Notes under the pieces: generated by a model
What the model was told of the DNA's origin: nothing
The model's input: only the letters and a program-made list of their open reading frames with translations
Databases searched by the model: none
Translations under genes and position numbers: made by a program
Assembly: GCA_023667145.1 (NCBI GenBank)
Contig: JAMPAQ010000004.1
Span: forward strand, 1 to 48,748
Direction: 5' to 3'
Source of the DNA: Pseudoflavonifractor sp.
GTDB taxonomy: Bacteria; Bacteroidota; Bacteroidia; Bacteroidales; Muribaculaceae
DNA: 48,748 nucleotides
Shown: piece by piece, positions 1 to 10,439 of the stretch
How positions within the stretch are numbered: position 1 is the first letter of the stretch
How the letters are laid out: each line of letters opens with the position of its first letter

Positions 1-20
1 ATGTTTTCAGCAGGTTATGC

Positions 21-58
21 AAGGAGGGCGTGCCATGAATTTTGACACACCCCCCCTT
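21..58. terminator. imperfect hairpin downstream of the GH31 gene
   Basis: An A/G-rich arm beginning AAGGAGGG pairs imperfectly with a C-rich arm ending CCCCCTT. It lies just past the stop codon of the GH31 gene, where a terminator is expected. Neither strand has a clear T run after the hairpin, so the terminator role is only suggested. A tandem repeat of TTTATATATG (two copies) follows at 61-80. Confidence 0.3.
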
Positions 59-102
59 CATTTATATATGTTTATATATGTTGCTGATGCCGTCGGTCGC
101 AA

Positions 103-2499
103 TCAGGATTTCTTGGTATTCTTGATCACTTCCAGATTGAGCGGAGTACCCGACTTCCAGTCTACGGTTATCGTGAGTGTGGCTGTAGACGCGTTGTAGC
201 TGTAGCAGCCTGTACCCTTTGATGACTTGCGCAGTTTCTTGCCATCGCAAGTCACAGCCTTGGGAGCATTGACCCCGGGAAGCTCAAATGTGATTGTCCT
301 CGACTGTGGCATTCCGGGATATGACCCGCTCATGACAGCATTGATGACTGTCTTGGTGTCGGTATCGTCACCCTCAAATGTCACAAGCGCGTACTCATTG
401 CGGTCGAGCGACTTGGCCGATGTGCGGTCATCCTCATACATGGTGAACGCTGACTCGCCTCCACGGGGATAGTAGATGACACTATATCGTGAGGTGTCAT
501 AGTCGCCGGTATTCTTCATGTCATACGCAGCCTGTGGTATGAACGCTCCGGCACGTGCAAACATTGGCAACACCTCAAGCGGAGCGGCATATTCGATAGT
601 GTCGCCAGACAGGTAGACCTTTGACGGATTGAGCATATCTACCCATATACCGTCGGGAAATACGACCTGACGGCTTACGGCACCCTGCTTCATGACAGGA
701 GCTACCATTACGTCACGTCCCCAGAGATATTGGTCGGTAACGTTGTCAAAGCGCGTGTCACCCTTGCTGTAGTATCCCAACGGACGCACCAACGGGAGTC
801 CTTGTGAGGCATTCTCGTATGCGAGAGTATAATTATATGGCAACCACCGATATCGCTTGCGTATGAGGTCAAGAATGATGTCCTGCTGCTCGGGATAGCG
901 GTAGGGCTCGGCCACCTGCTGCGCATGTGTGCGCAGGATAGGGGAGAATGTACCCAACTGCAACCACCGCACATACAGTTCCGGATCGACGGGACGCTCC
1001 TCGTCGATGGCAAATCCACCAACATCGTGGGACATGTAACCGAGACCGCTTAGACCCGAATTGAGCATTATGGTCACTTGTGGTGCCATACCGCCCCATG
1101 AGCGTGACACGTCTGTCGACCAGGGGAACACACTGTAACGCTGCAATCCTGCCGTACCACCACGCATCATCGTCATGAGTCGTGTCTCGGGATACTCCTC
1201 CTCAAAGAGGTCAGAGATGATTGAGCTCCAGTCGTTGCCATACTGGTTGTGATACTCACGCGCAGTCTTGCCATTGTGGTGGAATATGGTCTCGGGATGC
1301 ACCTCCGGCTCTCCGAGATCACCCCACCAGCCTGTCACACCATCGTCAGTGAGTTGCTTGTAGCGCTCACGCAGCCATTGGCGCGTGTCGGGGTTTGAGA
1401 CATCAAACATGCCCCCCTCGCCTACCCATATCGTTACATCATGGGGATTGCCGACAGAGTCCTTTGCAAGCATACCACGCGACGCGAGGTAGTTGTAGTT
1501 GTCAAGTCCACGTGAGTTGCGCAGTATGTAGGGCTGTGATATGATCACGGTGTTCACGCCTTGATTTTTCATATCCTTGAGCATCTTGTGGTGTGTAGGC
1601 CATTGCTCGGGGTCCCATGCGAGACGACCCATATCCTGTTCCTTGCCATACCAGTAAAGGTCAAGCACTACACCGTCCACTGGATAACCGTTCAGCTTCA
1701 GAGTATCTATCACACCGCGAGTCTCGGCCTCGGTCTTGTAACCATACTTTGACGTGATATATCCCAACGACCAGAACGGAGGTAGCTTCTGACGGCCAGT
1801 GAGTGCGGTAAACTGCTTCGACACCCCCGCGAGCGTCCCCGCTCCGTTGATGAAGTAGTATGATACCGGCTCCTTACCTTCTGTTATATATTCAACCGGG
1901 TTTGACATTATCATCTCCGCTGCCGCATAGTCGTCAAACAACACTGCATATCCCGCCGACGATACAAACATTGGCATAGTGATATTCATCTGCGATATAC
2001 GCGGGTCATCTCCTACGTAGCCATAGTTCTGACGATTGTACATCACCAGGGTGTCACCATTGAGATTAAACTTGTGACCGCGCTCTCCGGCACCGTAAAA
2101 CGAGCAATGCCCCGCTGTCGACAGTTCGAGCTTCTGCTTGCCGTCCTTACTGGTGCGCACTCCGCTGTCGGCAAGCACATTGCCCGAGGCCGAGAATGTC
2201 ACGGCACCCGTCTTGTTGTCAAGTGTGGCGACAAGCCCTGTCGGGGTTGTCATAACCTGCACGTTGCCACTTGTGCTCACCGAGCCGTTAAAAACACCGG
2301 GCTTCAGCACAGCCGATGCCGAAGCGGGGACAGTCTCACCGACACTGGCATTGGTCACGCGTATGATGTCGTCTGACATAGCCGTCAGCGTGACCACGCG
2401 CCCGTTGCCTGTCGTGGTCGTGATGACACCCGGAGCGGCATACGATACCGCCGATACTGCCATCATAAGCCCCGGCAATAGATAATGAGTCTTAATCAT
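103..2499 (-). CDS. secreted glycoside hydrolase family 31 enzyme (alpha-glucosidase / transglucosylase type)
   Basis: GH31 enzymes cleave or transfer alpha-linked glucose or xylose with retention. The 798-residue protein has a signal peptide (residues 1-22, ending VSYA), an N-terminal beta-sandwich to about residue 220, a TIM barrel at about 245-560, and a C-terminal beta region of the DUF5110 type. The nucleophile is predicted as Asp394 in the motif WWGDLGEPE. The general acid is predicted as Asp463 in PWSTDVSRSW. The DLGEPE form recalls characterised GH31 oligosaccharide alpha-1,4-transglucosylases, so transfer rather than hydrolysis is possible. The specificity cannot be settled from sequence. 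The length is normal for the family. The gene stands alone behind its own promoter, with no SusC/SusD partners in view. The signal peptide suggests a periplasmic or surface location. Confidence 0.9.
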   Translation of the reverse strand: MIKTHYLLPGLMMAVSAVSYAAPGVITTTTGNGRVVTLTAMSDDIIRVTNASVGETVPASASAVLKPGVFNGSVSTSGNVQVMTTPTGLVATLDNKTGAVTFSASGNVLADSGVRTSKDGKQKLELSTAGHCSFYGAGERGHKFNLNGDTLVMYNRQNYGYVGDDPRISQMNITMPMFVSSAGYAVLFDDYAAAEMIMSNPVEYITEGKEPVSYYFINGAGTLAGVSKQFTALTGRQKLPPFWSLGYITSKYGYKTEAETRGVIDTLKLNGYPVDGVVLDLYWYGKEQDMGRLAWDPEQWPTHHKMLKDMKNQGVNTVIISQPYILRNSRGLDNYNYLASRGMLAKDSVGNPHDVTIWVGEGGMFDVSNPDTRQWLRERYKQLTDDGVTGWWGDLGEPEVHPETIFHHNGKTAREYHNQYGNDWSSIISDLFEEEYPETRLMTMMRGGTAGLQRYSVFPWSTDVSRSWGGMAPQVTIMLNSGLSGLGYMSHDVGGFAIDEERPVDPELYVRWLQLGTFSPILRTHAQQVAEPYRYPEQQDIILDLIRKRYRWLPYNYTLAYENASQGLPLVRPLGYYSKGDTRFDNVTDQYLWGRDVMVAPVMKQGAVSRQVVFPDGIWVDMLNPSKVYLSGDTIEYAAPLEVLPMFARAGAFIPQAAYDMKNTGDYDTSRYSVIYYPRGGESAFTMYEDDRTSAKSLDRNEYALVTFEGDDTDTKTVINAVMSGSYPGMPQSRTITFELPGVNAPKAVTCDGKKLRKSSKGTGCYSYNASTATLTITVDWKSGTPLNLEVIKNTKKS

Positions 2500-2560
2500 G
2501 AATAGTATAATTTTTAATGTTACAGAATATACCTGAATCTGCGCTACTGGATGCGTCCTA

Positions 2561-2592
2561 CAAACTTAATCAAAACCACGGAAATACCCAAG
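2561..2592 (-). promoter_or_regulatory. candidate Bacteroidetes promoter for the GH31 gene
   Basis: On the minus strand TAAGTTTG (2561-2568) matches the Bacteroidetes -7 consensus TAnnTTTG exactly. CTTG at 2589-2592 sits 20 nt upstream in place of the -33 TTTG, with one mismatch. The predicted leader is about 55 nt. Confidence 0.45.
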
Positions 2593-2624
2593 AAACATGC
2601 TCTCAAACACACTATATACGAAAG

Positions 2625-2649
2625 AAGGGACGCCTCAACGACGTCCCTT
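2625..2649 (-). terminator. 8-bp hairpin in the gap before the GH31 gene
   Basis: AAGGGACG (2625-2632) and CGTCCCTT (2642-2649) form a perfect stem. On the minus strand it is followed by a pyrimidine-rich CTTTCGTAT. It could end transcripts from the upstream 175-aa gene. It lies about 200 nt past that stop codon, so this is tentative. Confidence 0.35.
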
Positions 2650-2850
2650 AATTCATCCCTGTCTACTTGTGTTTCACAAATACCTTTTCATCAACATTTA
2701 TTCAAATACTTACACTTTATGAATGTGACACAAAGGTAATCATAGAAATACCGGGACAGAGTCATGAGTTGTGTACAAGTAGTTTTTTAAATTGCTTGCG
2801 TGCTGCAACACAACGCATTAATATTTTTCAAAAGTAAACTTCATATACTG

Positions 2851-3378
2851 TCAAAGCATCGACAATGCCCGCAGGTTTTCCAACACATCAGCCCGTGACA
2901 TGTAGCGGTCACGCTTGAGGGTGCGGGTGAAGTCCTCGGCTACCGACTGGACTCCGTGATGGGAGAATACCTTGTGCATATAGCCGTATATCTTGTCAAA
3001 CAGTCTTTCAATCTCGTCATTCTCAAGAGAGCACACATCACGCCCTTCCTCCTCGACGACATCGAGCAACGCCATGCGCGTCGCGTTGTCGAGTTCCCTG
3101 TGAGAGTAGACATAGCTGCGGCACATCACATTGCCAAGCAGCATACCGACAGTCGCCTGATAATTCTTGACCAATGCCGACCATGCCGCCTTTGCCGACA
3201 GCTTGGGATCGCCCGAGAAATAGTATTCATGGGTAAACGAGAACATATCCCTGTCAGGACTCTCGAGAGAGATGGACGACAACAGGTGGTCGGTATCAAG
3301 CACGACCATGCTTATGGCCATACCCGTCAATCCGTAGCATCTATCGTCATCATCACGATATTTCAAATCCATATCCAT
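2851..3378 (-). CDS. hypothetical protein, 175 aa
   Basis: I do not recognise this family. The protein is soluble-looking, with no signal peptide or membrane segment. It is mostly charged and helical: an acidic start (MDMDLKYRDDDD), a central part with VDVV-like and LEND-type acidic stretches, and a C-terminal helix ending in LENLRALSML. An in-frame ATG exists at 3438, but it lies inside the terminator hairpin of the upstream gene, so I place the start at 3378. A second ATG at 3372 is equally possible. The gene follows the porZ-like gene on the same strand after that hairpin, so it may be expressed by read-through or from a weak promoter of its own. Confidence 0.65.
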   Translation of the reverse strand: MDMDLKYRDDDDRCYGLTGMAISMVVLDTDHLLSSISLESPDRDMFSFTHEYYFSGDPKLSAKAAWSALVKNYQATVGMLLGNVMCRSYVYSHRELDNATRMALLDVVEEEGRDVCSLENDEIERLFDKIYGYMHKVFSHHGVQSVAEDFTRTLKRDRYMSRADVLENLRALSML

Positions 3379-3408
3379 ATTTTTTATGCTGACTGTTTTA
3401 TGATATAA

Positions 3409-3438
3409 ATGCCGGAACACCCTCAGATGTTCCGGCAT
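3409..3438 (-). terminator. intrinsic-type terminator after the porZ-like gene
   Basis: ATGCCGGAACA (3409-3419) pairs perfectly with TGTTCCGGCAT (3428-3438): an 11-bp stem with an 8-nt loop. On the minus strand it is followed by a weak AT-rich tail, TTATATCAT. It starts 21 nt past the stop codon of the porZ-like gene. Confidence 0.65.
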
Positions 3439-3459
3439 GACTGCATTTAACTTTAAGTT

Positions 3460-5835
3460 TTAATTCACAACCAGTATCTTGGTCACCACGCCCGATGACT
3501 TGCCATCGGAGTTCTGCGATGCCCATACATAGTAGACCCCTGTCTTAACACGCTCACCGGCACTATTGCAACCATCCCAGGTTATCATGCCTCCCTCCGA
3601 TGTGGTGGAGTATAGCACAAATCCGGCTGCATCAGTTATCTTGACAAGTGAATTGTCCATCAGGTTGGTGACAGTGATCCAGCCCGTATAGTCTGGGCGC
3701 ACGGGATTGGGATAGGCATATACCTCTGAATAGTCCGCAGCTGCCGGAGACGAGTCACCTACATACTCCACGAGGCCATTCTCTGTACCAAAGTACACCT
3801 TGGACGAGTTGGGGTCGGTAGCCACGGCATAGATGGAGTTTGACGGCAGATAGCTGTTGCTCGTATCAAAGTGCTCAAGTATCTCTGAGCCATCCTCACT
3901 TACAAGATACACTCCCGAGCCCAGGGTCGACAGCCACTTGCGGTTGGAGTTGTCAACAGCCACACCACTCACCTCGATTCCATCGAGCAGATAGTCGGCA
4001 AAGTTGGTTCCGTCATTTCTCGGCACCTTTATGCGGTTTATCACCGGATTATCAATAAACTTGATAGGATCGGTTATCTCAAACACCCCGTCAGTGGTAG
4101 CGACCCAAACCTTTCCGTTATAATCTTCAGCCATACTGTGGATATAGCTGGGAGAGAAACTCTTACCATCCTGGTCTATGAATGGGAATGAGACAGTCAC
4201 CTTGTCAGGATTATCTGACGACACTACACACAAGGGATTATCATAGTTACCTCCACACACAACGATACCTTTGGACTTCTTACATGCCACCATTCTTGAG
4301 CCTTGCTGGTCGGTAAGCTCCCACAACTTATATGATGTCCAGTCAGACTTTGCAGTTGTTCCTCCGTTTACCTTATCTGCCGGTAACATGTGCAGTCTTT
4401 TGTTGGAAGTTCCACCGGGAAATAAGACACACCACAGATTACCGTTGCCATCAAAGTCAAAGTCTGAAACACACGCACCATATGTTGACTGGAACGAGGT
4501 ATTGGTTGTATTATATGCCACTAATTTGTTAGCATCCTTGTCTACCTTTGCCATACCCCAAAATGAGCCTACGAGTATCTGGTCGGGATTACTGGGCAAC
4601 TCCATACCCTTAGTCAAGCCACCTATACGATATAATTCCTTCCATCCTTCCTGAGGTGAATAGGAGTTAACCGAAGCTAATGAATCTTGTCCAGTGGATT
4701 GGAAAGAACTTATCTTTTGTCCAATACGCCGCTCAAAGGGATATACACGCCCACTGTTTCCGACACTTATACCCAGTACTCGACGCGCAGTGCTTGCGTT
4801 AGGAGTGAATGGTGTCATCAAAGCAGTAGCCTGACCCGATGATGAGAGATTATAATTACCAATATTATTTACAGACAGATTGCCGTTAAGCCCATACTTT
4901 ACAGACCATAAGTTTGATGTAGTATCATAAAATCCTATAAAACTGCTTATAAGGCTTGAAGGAAGATTATAACTTGTATTCTCTCCTAACTTGTCCATAA
5001 CGTACATTACTGTCGAAGAATTGGAGAAGACATTCTCCTTACTTCTCCCAAGTAATGAACATTTAGATCCAACCACACTCTTGGTGAAGCCGCTGTTGTC
5101 AGGATTGACAGTCAATATTGACAATTCTCCCGATGGTTGTGAGAGTGCCACAAGTTTATCCTTTGATAAGGACTCAAGGCTACAATGCGTCCCCACAGTG
5201 CCTATCTTCACAAATGAGCTTTCAGACACATGTCTTTCATCTACTGGAGAATAAGCAAGCTCACTATCCAATGTCACATAAATATTATTGTCAGTCGCAG
5301 TAACACCATTTACTATCGAATCGTATGTACCTGATTCCACAACAGCATGCTTAGTGTCATCGTAAACCACAAGACCAAAATTTGTAGCGATGTATATTCT
5401 GTTTTTTGATGGCAGGAAAGCAACATCATTCACTGTCTTTCCTTTTTGGATGATGGCATCCTTTATCTCAGACATATTCACGACCTTTCCATTGTCATAG
5501 ATGAGGTCAATATTGGAATTCTGATAAGCTACCAACAGATACTTCTTGTCATGATTGTAATATATATTTGTTATATTATTGTCATTCAAAAAATTATTTG
5601 AATTATAAAATAATATTTCATTCATGTTGCCACCCTTATCAACAACCGAGAGCTGATTGGATGCCAATATATACACCTTATTATGGGTATCAACTACCTT
5701 TGCCGGCCAATAATTATTTTTCAGAGGTGACACTGACGTGAACGTCGGCAGCATATTCCACTCCCCGACGGCCTGGGCTGCGACAGAGAGTGTCGACAAT
5801 ATTACGGTTAAAAACAGAACTATTTTCTTTGACAT
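3460..5835 (-). CDS. PorZ-like beta-propeller protein with C-terminal sorting-type domain
   Basis: The 791-residue protein has a signal peptide (residues 1-20, ending VAAQA), repeated propeller blades with two-component-regulator-propeller character (for example NKVYILASN, GKVWVATTDGVF, SKVYFGTENGLVEY), and a C-terminal Ig-like domain from about residue 705 that starts YPNPVRPDYTG and includes KTGVYYVWAS. That order and length match PorZ of Porphyromonas gingivalis, a component of the type IX secretion attachment complex that handles anionic LPS. Homologues also occur in Bacteroidales with little or no T9SS, so the exact role is open. It lies 20 bp downstream of rdgB on the same strand and ends at a clear hairpin. 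Its AT content is higher than that of leuS or nadA. Confidence 0.65.
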   Translation of the reverse strand: MSKKIVLFLTVILSTLSVAAQAVGEWNMLPTFTSVSPLKNNYWPAKVVDTHNKVYILASNQLSVVDKGGNMNEILFYNSNNFLNDNNITNIYYNHDKKYLLVAYQNSNIDLIYDNGKVVNMSEIKDAIIQKGKTVNDVAFLPSKNRIYIATNFGLVVYDDTKHAVVESGTYDSIVNGVTATDNNIYVTLDSELAYSPVDERHVSESSFVKIGTVGTHCSLESLSKDKLVALSQPSGELSILTVNPDNSGFTKSVVGSKCSLLGRSKENVFSNSSTVMYVMDKLGENTSYNLPSSLISSFIGFYDTTSNLWSVKYGLNGNLSVNNIGNYNLSSSGQATALMTPFTPNASTARRVLGISVGNSGRVYPFERRIGQKISSFQSTGQDSLASVNSYSPQEGWKELYRIGGLTKGMELPSNPDQILVGSFWGMAKVDKDANKLVAYNTTNTSFQSTYGACVSDFDFDGNGNLWCVLFPGGTSNKRLHMLPADKVNGGTTAKSDWTSYKLWELTDQQGSRMVACKKSKGIVVCGGNYDNPLCVVSSDNPDKVTVSFPFIDQDGKSFSPSYIHSMAEDYNGKVWVATTDGVFEITDPIKFIDNPVINRIKVPRNDGTNFADYLLDGIEVSGVAVDNSNRKWLSTLGSGVYLVSEDGSEILEHFDTSNSYLPSNSIYAVATDPNSSKVYFGTENGLVEYVGDSSPAAADYSEVYAYPNPVRPDYTGWITVTNLMDNSLVKITDAAGFVLYSTTSEGGMITWDGCNSAGERVKTGVYYVWASQNSDGKSSGVVTKILVVN

Positions 5836-5855
5836 ATCGGTTAAGACTATATTAT

Positions 5856-6434
5856 TTACAATTGTGTTATATATTCAATCAGTTTCTCGGTCGCACGGCC
5901 CCGGTGACTTATGGCATTTTTCTCGGCGGCGGGCATCTCGGCAAATGTCCTTGCGCCCCCCTCGGGATAGAATACCGGGTCATATCCGAATCCGTCACTT
6001 CCCGACGGCTCCGTCGCTATGATACCCTCGACAATGCCCTCAAATCTCATGAGACTCTCTGACATCACCAGGGCTATGACCGTGCGGAATCTTGCCCTGC
6101 GGTCAGTCATACCATCCATATTACGGAGCAGCAGCTCCATGTTGGCTTTGGAGTCATGTCCCGGCCCGGCATATCTCGCCGAATACACCCCGGGCGCGCC
6201 ATCGAGAGCATAGACCTCAAGACCCGTGTCATCGGCAAAACAGTCATATCCGTAATGTTCCTTGACATAACGCGCCTTTATCTCGGCATTACCCTCTATA
6301 GTGTCTGCCGTCTCGGGTATATCCTCGTGGCATCCTATGTCGCCAAGACCGAGCACCTTAATCCTGTCACCCACAATCTCCCTTATCTCACTGAGCTTGT
6401 GTGCATTATTCGTGGCAAAGACTATCTCTCTCAT
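5856..6434 (-). CDS. rdgB: RdgB/HAM1 non-canonical purine NTP pyrophosphatase
   Basis: This enzyme hydrolyses ITP, dITP and XTP to the monophosphate, which keeps deaminated purines out of DNA and RNA. The 192-residue protein has the family hallmarks: TNNAHKLSEI near the N-terminus, the acidic motif FADDTGLEV, APGVYSARYAG, SDGFGYDPVF, and SHRGRA near the C-terminus. The length is typical. It lies 134 bp downstream of leuS and 20 bp upstream of the porZ-like gene, probably in one transcript from nadA onward. Confidence 0.95.
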   Translation of the reverse strand: MREIVFATNNAHKLSEIREIVGDRIKVLGLGDIGCHEDIPETADTIEGNAEIKARYVKEHYGYDCFADDTGLEVYALDGAPGVYSARYAGPGHDSKANMELLLRNMDGMTDRRARFRTVIALVMSESLMRFEGIVEGIIATEPSGSDGFGYDPVFYPEGGARTFAEMPAAEKNAISHRGRATEKLIEYITQL

Positions 6435-6568
6435 TTTCTTGGCAATTACAGGTCATCATCAGCGGGATTGCATGTACCGGCACATACCATAGCATATATC
6501 GATTCCCATGCTCACTGATATTACAACGCGATTATCAACCGAATATTGTAGCACTCAATACGTTAAAA

Positions 6569-9340
6569 TTATCCTATGACAATATTCACAATCTTGCCGG
6601 GAACCACGATGACCTTGCGCACGGTCTTACCCTCAAGCCATTTGGCCGAGTTCTCGTGACCAAGGGCCAGACGCTCCATCTCCTCACCGGGAGTATCAGC
6701 GGCTACCTCAAGATTATATCGTGCCTTGCCGTTAAACGAGATGGCGTATGTCACGGTGTCCTCCTTGAGATACTTCTCGTCATGCTTGGGCCAGTTTTCG
6801 TCACAGATGCTTCCTTCATTTCCAAGCGCGTGCCACAGTTCCTCCGTGACATGAGGGGCAAACGGGGCGAGGAGTACGAGCAGCTGCTCAAGCACCAACC
6901 GTGAGTGACACTTAGCCTGTGTCAGCTCGTTGACACATATCATGAATGCCGCTATCGACGTGTTGTAAGAGAATGACTCAATATCTGACGTAACCTTCTT
7001 TATCAGCTTGTGTATAGACTTCAACGCTTCCTTTGACGGCTCTTCATCGTTCACGAGCAACGTGTCACCCTTGTAGAACAGGTTCCACAGCTTCTTTATG
7101 AAACGGTTCACGCCGTCAATGCCGTTGGTATCCCACGGTTTGCTCTGTTCAAGCGGGCCGAGGAACATCTCATACAAGCGCAGAGTGTCAGCACCATACC
7201 GCTCAACTATATCATCAGGATTCACCACATTGAACATCGATTTTGACATCTTCTCAACGGCATATCCGCATATATACTTGCCATCCTCAAGAATAAACTC
7301 AGCATCGTGGAACTCGGGACGCCACTGACGGAACTTGTCTATGTCCAGCACATCGTTTGACACGATGTTGACATCCACATGTATCGGAGTGGTGTCATAG
7401 TCATCCTTCAGGTTATATGACACAAATTTATTGGTATCCTTAATACGGTACACGAAGTTACTCCGTCCCTGTATCATGCCCTGGTTGATGAGCTTCTTGA
7501 ACGGTTCCGGCTCACACACCAATCCAAGGTCATACAGGAACTTGTTCCAGAAGCGACTGTATATAAGATGGCCCGTGGCATGTTCGGTTCCTCCTATATA
7601 AAGATCCACATTACGCCAATACTCATCAGCCTCCTTTGACACAAGGGCATTATCATTGTCTGGATCCATGTATCGCAGGTAATATGCGCTCGATCCCGCA
7701 AATCCGGGCATCGTACACAGTTCGAGCGGATATCCCTCCTCGGTCTTCCAGTCCTTGGCACGTCCCAATGGAGGCTCGCCGGTTTCTGTCGGCAGGAACT
7801 TGTCAACCTCGGGCAACAGCAACGGCAGCTTCTCCTCGGGAAGCATGTGAGGTATGTCATCCTTATAATACACCGGGAACGGCTCACCCCAGTAACGCTG
7901 GCGGCTGAATATGGCGTCACGCAACCTGTAGTTGACCTTCACCTTGCCTATGCCGTTCTCGCTTATATATTTTTTTGTCGCAGCTATGGCATCCTTCACC
8001 TCCATGCCATTGAGGTCAAGGCTGTCGCTCTTTGAGTTGATCATGCGACCGCTCTTGGCATCAAAGCTCTCCTCGCTGACATCAGCTCCCTCTATGAGAG
8101 GGATGATGGGCAGGTTGAAATGCTTGGCAAACGCGTAGTCACGGCTGTCATGCGCAGGTACGGCCATGATGGCGCCTGTACCATATCCCGCGAGCACATA
8201 GTCGCTCACCCACACGGGTATCTTGTCGCCGGTAAGGGGATTGATAGCGTATGCGCCGGTAAACACACCGCTGACCGTCCTCTCTATCATGCGCTCACGC
8301 TCGGTCTTGTGCTTCACCTTGTCTATATACTCCCTGACCGCTTCCTTTTGTTCAGGAGTGGTGATCATGTCCACATAGACACTCTCGGGAGCAAGCACCA
8401 TGAATGTGACTCCAAACACTGTGTCGGCGCGTGTGGTGAATATCTCCAGCTCAACATCACTGTCAGCAATCTTGAACTTCATCTCAGCACCCTCGGAGCG
8501 ACCTATCCAGTTACGTTGTGTATCTTTGAGCGAGTCAGTCCAGTCTATTGTCTCAAGTCCGTCAAGCAACCGCTGGGCGTATGCCGACACACGCAGACAC
8601 CACTGGTACATCAGCTTCTGCTCCACGGGATATCCTCCACGAATCGACACACCCTCGCTCACCTCATCGTTGGCAAGCACGGTGCCGAGCTTGGGACACC
8701 AGTTGACCATCGTATTGCCGAGGTAGGCTATACGATAGTTCATCAACGTGTCGCTCTTCTCCTTCTCACTCATGGCTTTCCACTGGTCGGCTGTGAAGTC
8801 GAGTTCCTTGGAACATGCCGCGTTCACTCCCTTGCTACCGTCAGCCTCAAATCTTGCCACGAGGTCATCTATGGGCATTGCCTTGTCGCGGTCCTTGTCA
8901 AAGTAGCTGTTAAACATCTTTATGAACGCCCACTGCGTCCACTTGTAATACTTGGGGTCGCATGTCTTTATCTCGCGGTCCCAGTCATAGCAAAATCCTA
9001 TCTTGTCGAGCTGGCTGCGGTAGCGGGCGATGTTCTGGAAAGTGGTCACCTCGGGATGCTGGCCGGTCTGTATGGCATACTGCTCTGCGGGCAGACCGTA
9101 AGCGTCATAGCCCATCGGGTGGAGCACATTAAATCCTTGCAGACGCTTGTAGCGCGAGTATATGTCTGACGCTATATAGCCTAACGGATGTCCCACGTGG
9201 AGTCCTGCTCCCGAGGGGTAGGGAAACATGTCGAGCACATAAAATTTGGGACGGCTCTTGTCTATCCTCGTGCTGTAGGTCTTATTTTCTTTCCAGTACT
9301 GTTGCCAGCGCTGCTCTATTTCTCTATGATTGTATTCCAT
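6569..9340 (-). CDS. leuS: leucyl-tRNA synthetase
   Basis: A class I aminoacyl-tRNA synthetase that charges tRNA-Leu. The 923-residue protein has the HIGH-type signature HVGH within a [16 protein letters not shown] block near residue 50, a large CP1 editing insertion, and KMSKS at residues 697-701. The C-terminal anticodon-binding helical bundle is complete. The length is normal. It lies 62 bp downstream of nadA on the same strand, and nothing suggests it is broken. Confidence 0.98.
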   Translation of the reverse strand: MEYNHREIEQRWQQYWKENKTYSTRIDKSRPKFYVLDMFPYPSGAGLHVGHPLGYIASDIYSRYKRLQGFNVLHPMGYDAYGLPAEQYAIQTGQHPEVTTFQNIARYRSQLDKIGFCYDWDREIKTCDPKYYKWTQWAFIKMFNSYFDKDRDKAMPIDDLVARFEADGSKGVNAACSKELDFTADQWKAMSEKEKSDTLMNYRIAYLGNTMVNWCPKLGTVLANDEVSEGVSIRGGYPVEQKLMYQWCLRVSAYAQRLLDGLETIDWTDSLKDTQRNWIGRSEGAEMKFKIADSDVELEIFTTRADTVFGVTFMVLAPESVYVDMITTPEQKEAVREYIDKVKHKTERERMIERTVSGVFTGAYAINPLTGDKIPVWVSDYVLAGYGTGAIMAVPAHDSRDYAFAKHFNLPIIPLIEGADVSEESFDAKSGRMINSKSDSLDLNGMEVKDAIAATKKYISENGIGKVKVNYRLRDAIFSRQRYWGEPFPVYYKDDIPHMLPEEKLPLLLPEVDKFLPTETGEPPLGRAKDWKTEEGYPLELCTMPGFAGSSAYYLRYMDPDNDNALVSKEADEYWRNVDLYIGGTEHATGHLIYSRFWNKFLYDLGLVCEPEPFKKLINQGMIQGRSNFVYRIKDTNKFVSYNLKDDYDTTPIHVDVNIVSNDVLDIDKFRQWRPEFHDAEFILEDGKYICGYAVEKMSKSMFNVVNPDDIVERYGADTLRLYEMFLGPLEQSKPWDTNGIDGVNRFIKKLWNLFYKGDTLLVNDEEPSKEALKSIHKLIKKVTSDIESFSYNTSIAAFMICVNELTQAKCHSRLVLEQLLVLLAPFAPHVTEELWHALGNEGSICDENWPKHDEKYLKEDTVTYAISFNGKARYNLEVAADTPGEEMERLALGHENSAKWLEGKTVRKVIVVPGKIVNIVIG

Positions 9341-9402
9341 TATATTATATTTTCCTTACTTTATATCCTATATGTATATTAGTCCATCATCGGCCCTTCG
9401 GA

Positions 9403-10383
9403 TCAAAGTCCGAGTTTTTCCGATATGTCGAGCATCTTTCTGATAGGCCGTATGGCCTTGGCTGCAATTTCCGGGTCAACATGTACCTCTGGCTGACCTG
9501 TCTTCAGACAGTCGTACAGCTTCTCAAGCGTGTTGAGCTTCATGAACGAGCAATCGTTGCAGGCACAAGTGCTGTCATTTGGCGGAGCCGGGATGAATGT
9601 CTTGTCGGGACACTTCTTCTGCATCTCGTGCAGTATTCCCGACTCAGTGGCTACTATAAACTCATTGGCATCTGACTTGACGGCATAGTTGAGCAGGGCC
9701 GCTGTCGACCCTACCTTGTCGGCAAGCACCGTCAACTGCTGCTTGCACTCGGGATGGGCGAGCACCTTGGCCTCGGGATGCTGTTTCTTCAGCTCCACAA
9801 TCTTCTCGACCGAGAACTGCTCATGCACGTGGCACGCTCCGTCCCACAGCTTCATCTTCCGTCCCGTGATACTGTTTATGTAGTTGCCGAGATTGCGGTC
9901 TGGGCCGAAGATGATTTTCTCATCCTCGGGAAAACTCTCCACAATCTGCCGGGCATTGGTCGATGTCACCAATACGTCGGTCAATGCCTTTACTCCGGCC
10001 GACGTGTTGACGTAGCTTATCACCGTGTGGCCGGGGTGGGTCTTGACAAATTTCTCAAACTCATCGGCAGGGCAGCTGTCGGCAAGCGAGCATCCCGCGT
10101 CAGCGTCGGGTATGAGCACTGTCTTGTCGGGACAAAGGATTTTGGCTGTCTCTCCCATAAAACCTACACCACACAACACTATCACAGGGGCATCAACGCG
10201 TGACGCTATCTGAGCCAGCGCGAGACTGTCGCCTATGTAGTCGGCCAAGTCCTGTATCTCGCCCCGCTGGTAATAGTGGGCGAGAATCACGGCGCCCTTC
10301 TCTTTCTTGAGTCTGATGATCTCATCCTTCAGTCTTGCTTCCTTTTCTGAGAGGGCCTCGGTGTTGCCTTTGTCGACATTCAT
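9403..10383 (-). CDS. nadA: quinolinate synthase
   Basis: NadA condenses iminoaspartate with dihydroxyacetone phosphate to quinolinate in de novo NAD synthesis and carries a 4Fe-4S cluster. The three cluster cysteines are visible in VLCGVGFMG, DGACHVHEQF and the C-terminal STCACNDCSF. Other family motifs are ILAHYYQR and HPECKQQ. An earlier in-frame ATG exists at 10434, but the extra residues (KDFIKKFNSKYNI) look like translated leader and the family starts close to MNVDKG, so I use 10383 (326 aa). nadB and nadC are not in this window. The gene borders the candidate oriC and is transcribed away from it. Confidence 0.95.
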   Translation of the reverse strand: MNVDKGNTEALSEKEARLKDEIIRLKKEKGAVILAHYYQRGEIQDLADYIGDSLALAQIASRVDAPVIVLCGVGFMGETAKILCPDKTVLIPDADAGCSLADSCPADEFEKFVKTHPGHTVISYVNTSAGVKALTDVLVTSTNARQIVESFPEDEKIIFGPDRNLGNYINSITGRKMKLWDGACHVHEQFSVEKIVELKKQHPEAKVLAHPECKQQLTVLADKVGSTAALLNYAVKSDANEFIVATESGILHEMQKKCPDKTFIPAPPNDSTCACNDCSFMKLNTLEKLYDCLKTGQPEVHVDPEIAAKAIRPIRKMLDISEKLGL

Positions 10384-10439
10384 TATATTATATTTTGAAT
10401 TAAATTTTTTAATAAAATCTTTTCTATATATCAACTATA

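Larger units (their letters stand above)
2500..2850. other. non-coding gap between the GH31 gene and the 175-aa gene
   Basis: AT-rich, with no convincing ORF. It holds only the hairpin at 2625-2649 and the GH31 promoter at 2561-2592. I see no tRNA or further repeat. Confidence 0.6.

Noticed and set aside
61-80. Two tandem copies of TTTATATATG
   Set aside because: Too short and AT-simple to call a functional repeat.
3379-3438. The longer start of the 175-aa gene at 3438
   Set aside because: The ATG is part of the upstream terminator stem, so the upstream codons are probably not translated.
8120-9169. A 349-codon open frame on the plus strand opposite leuS
   Set aside because: It lies wholly inside leuS on the other strand, its protein has no recognisable domain, and leuS is certain.
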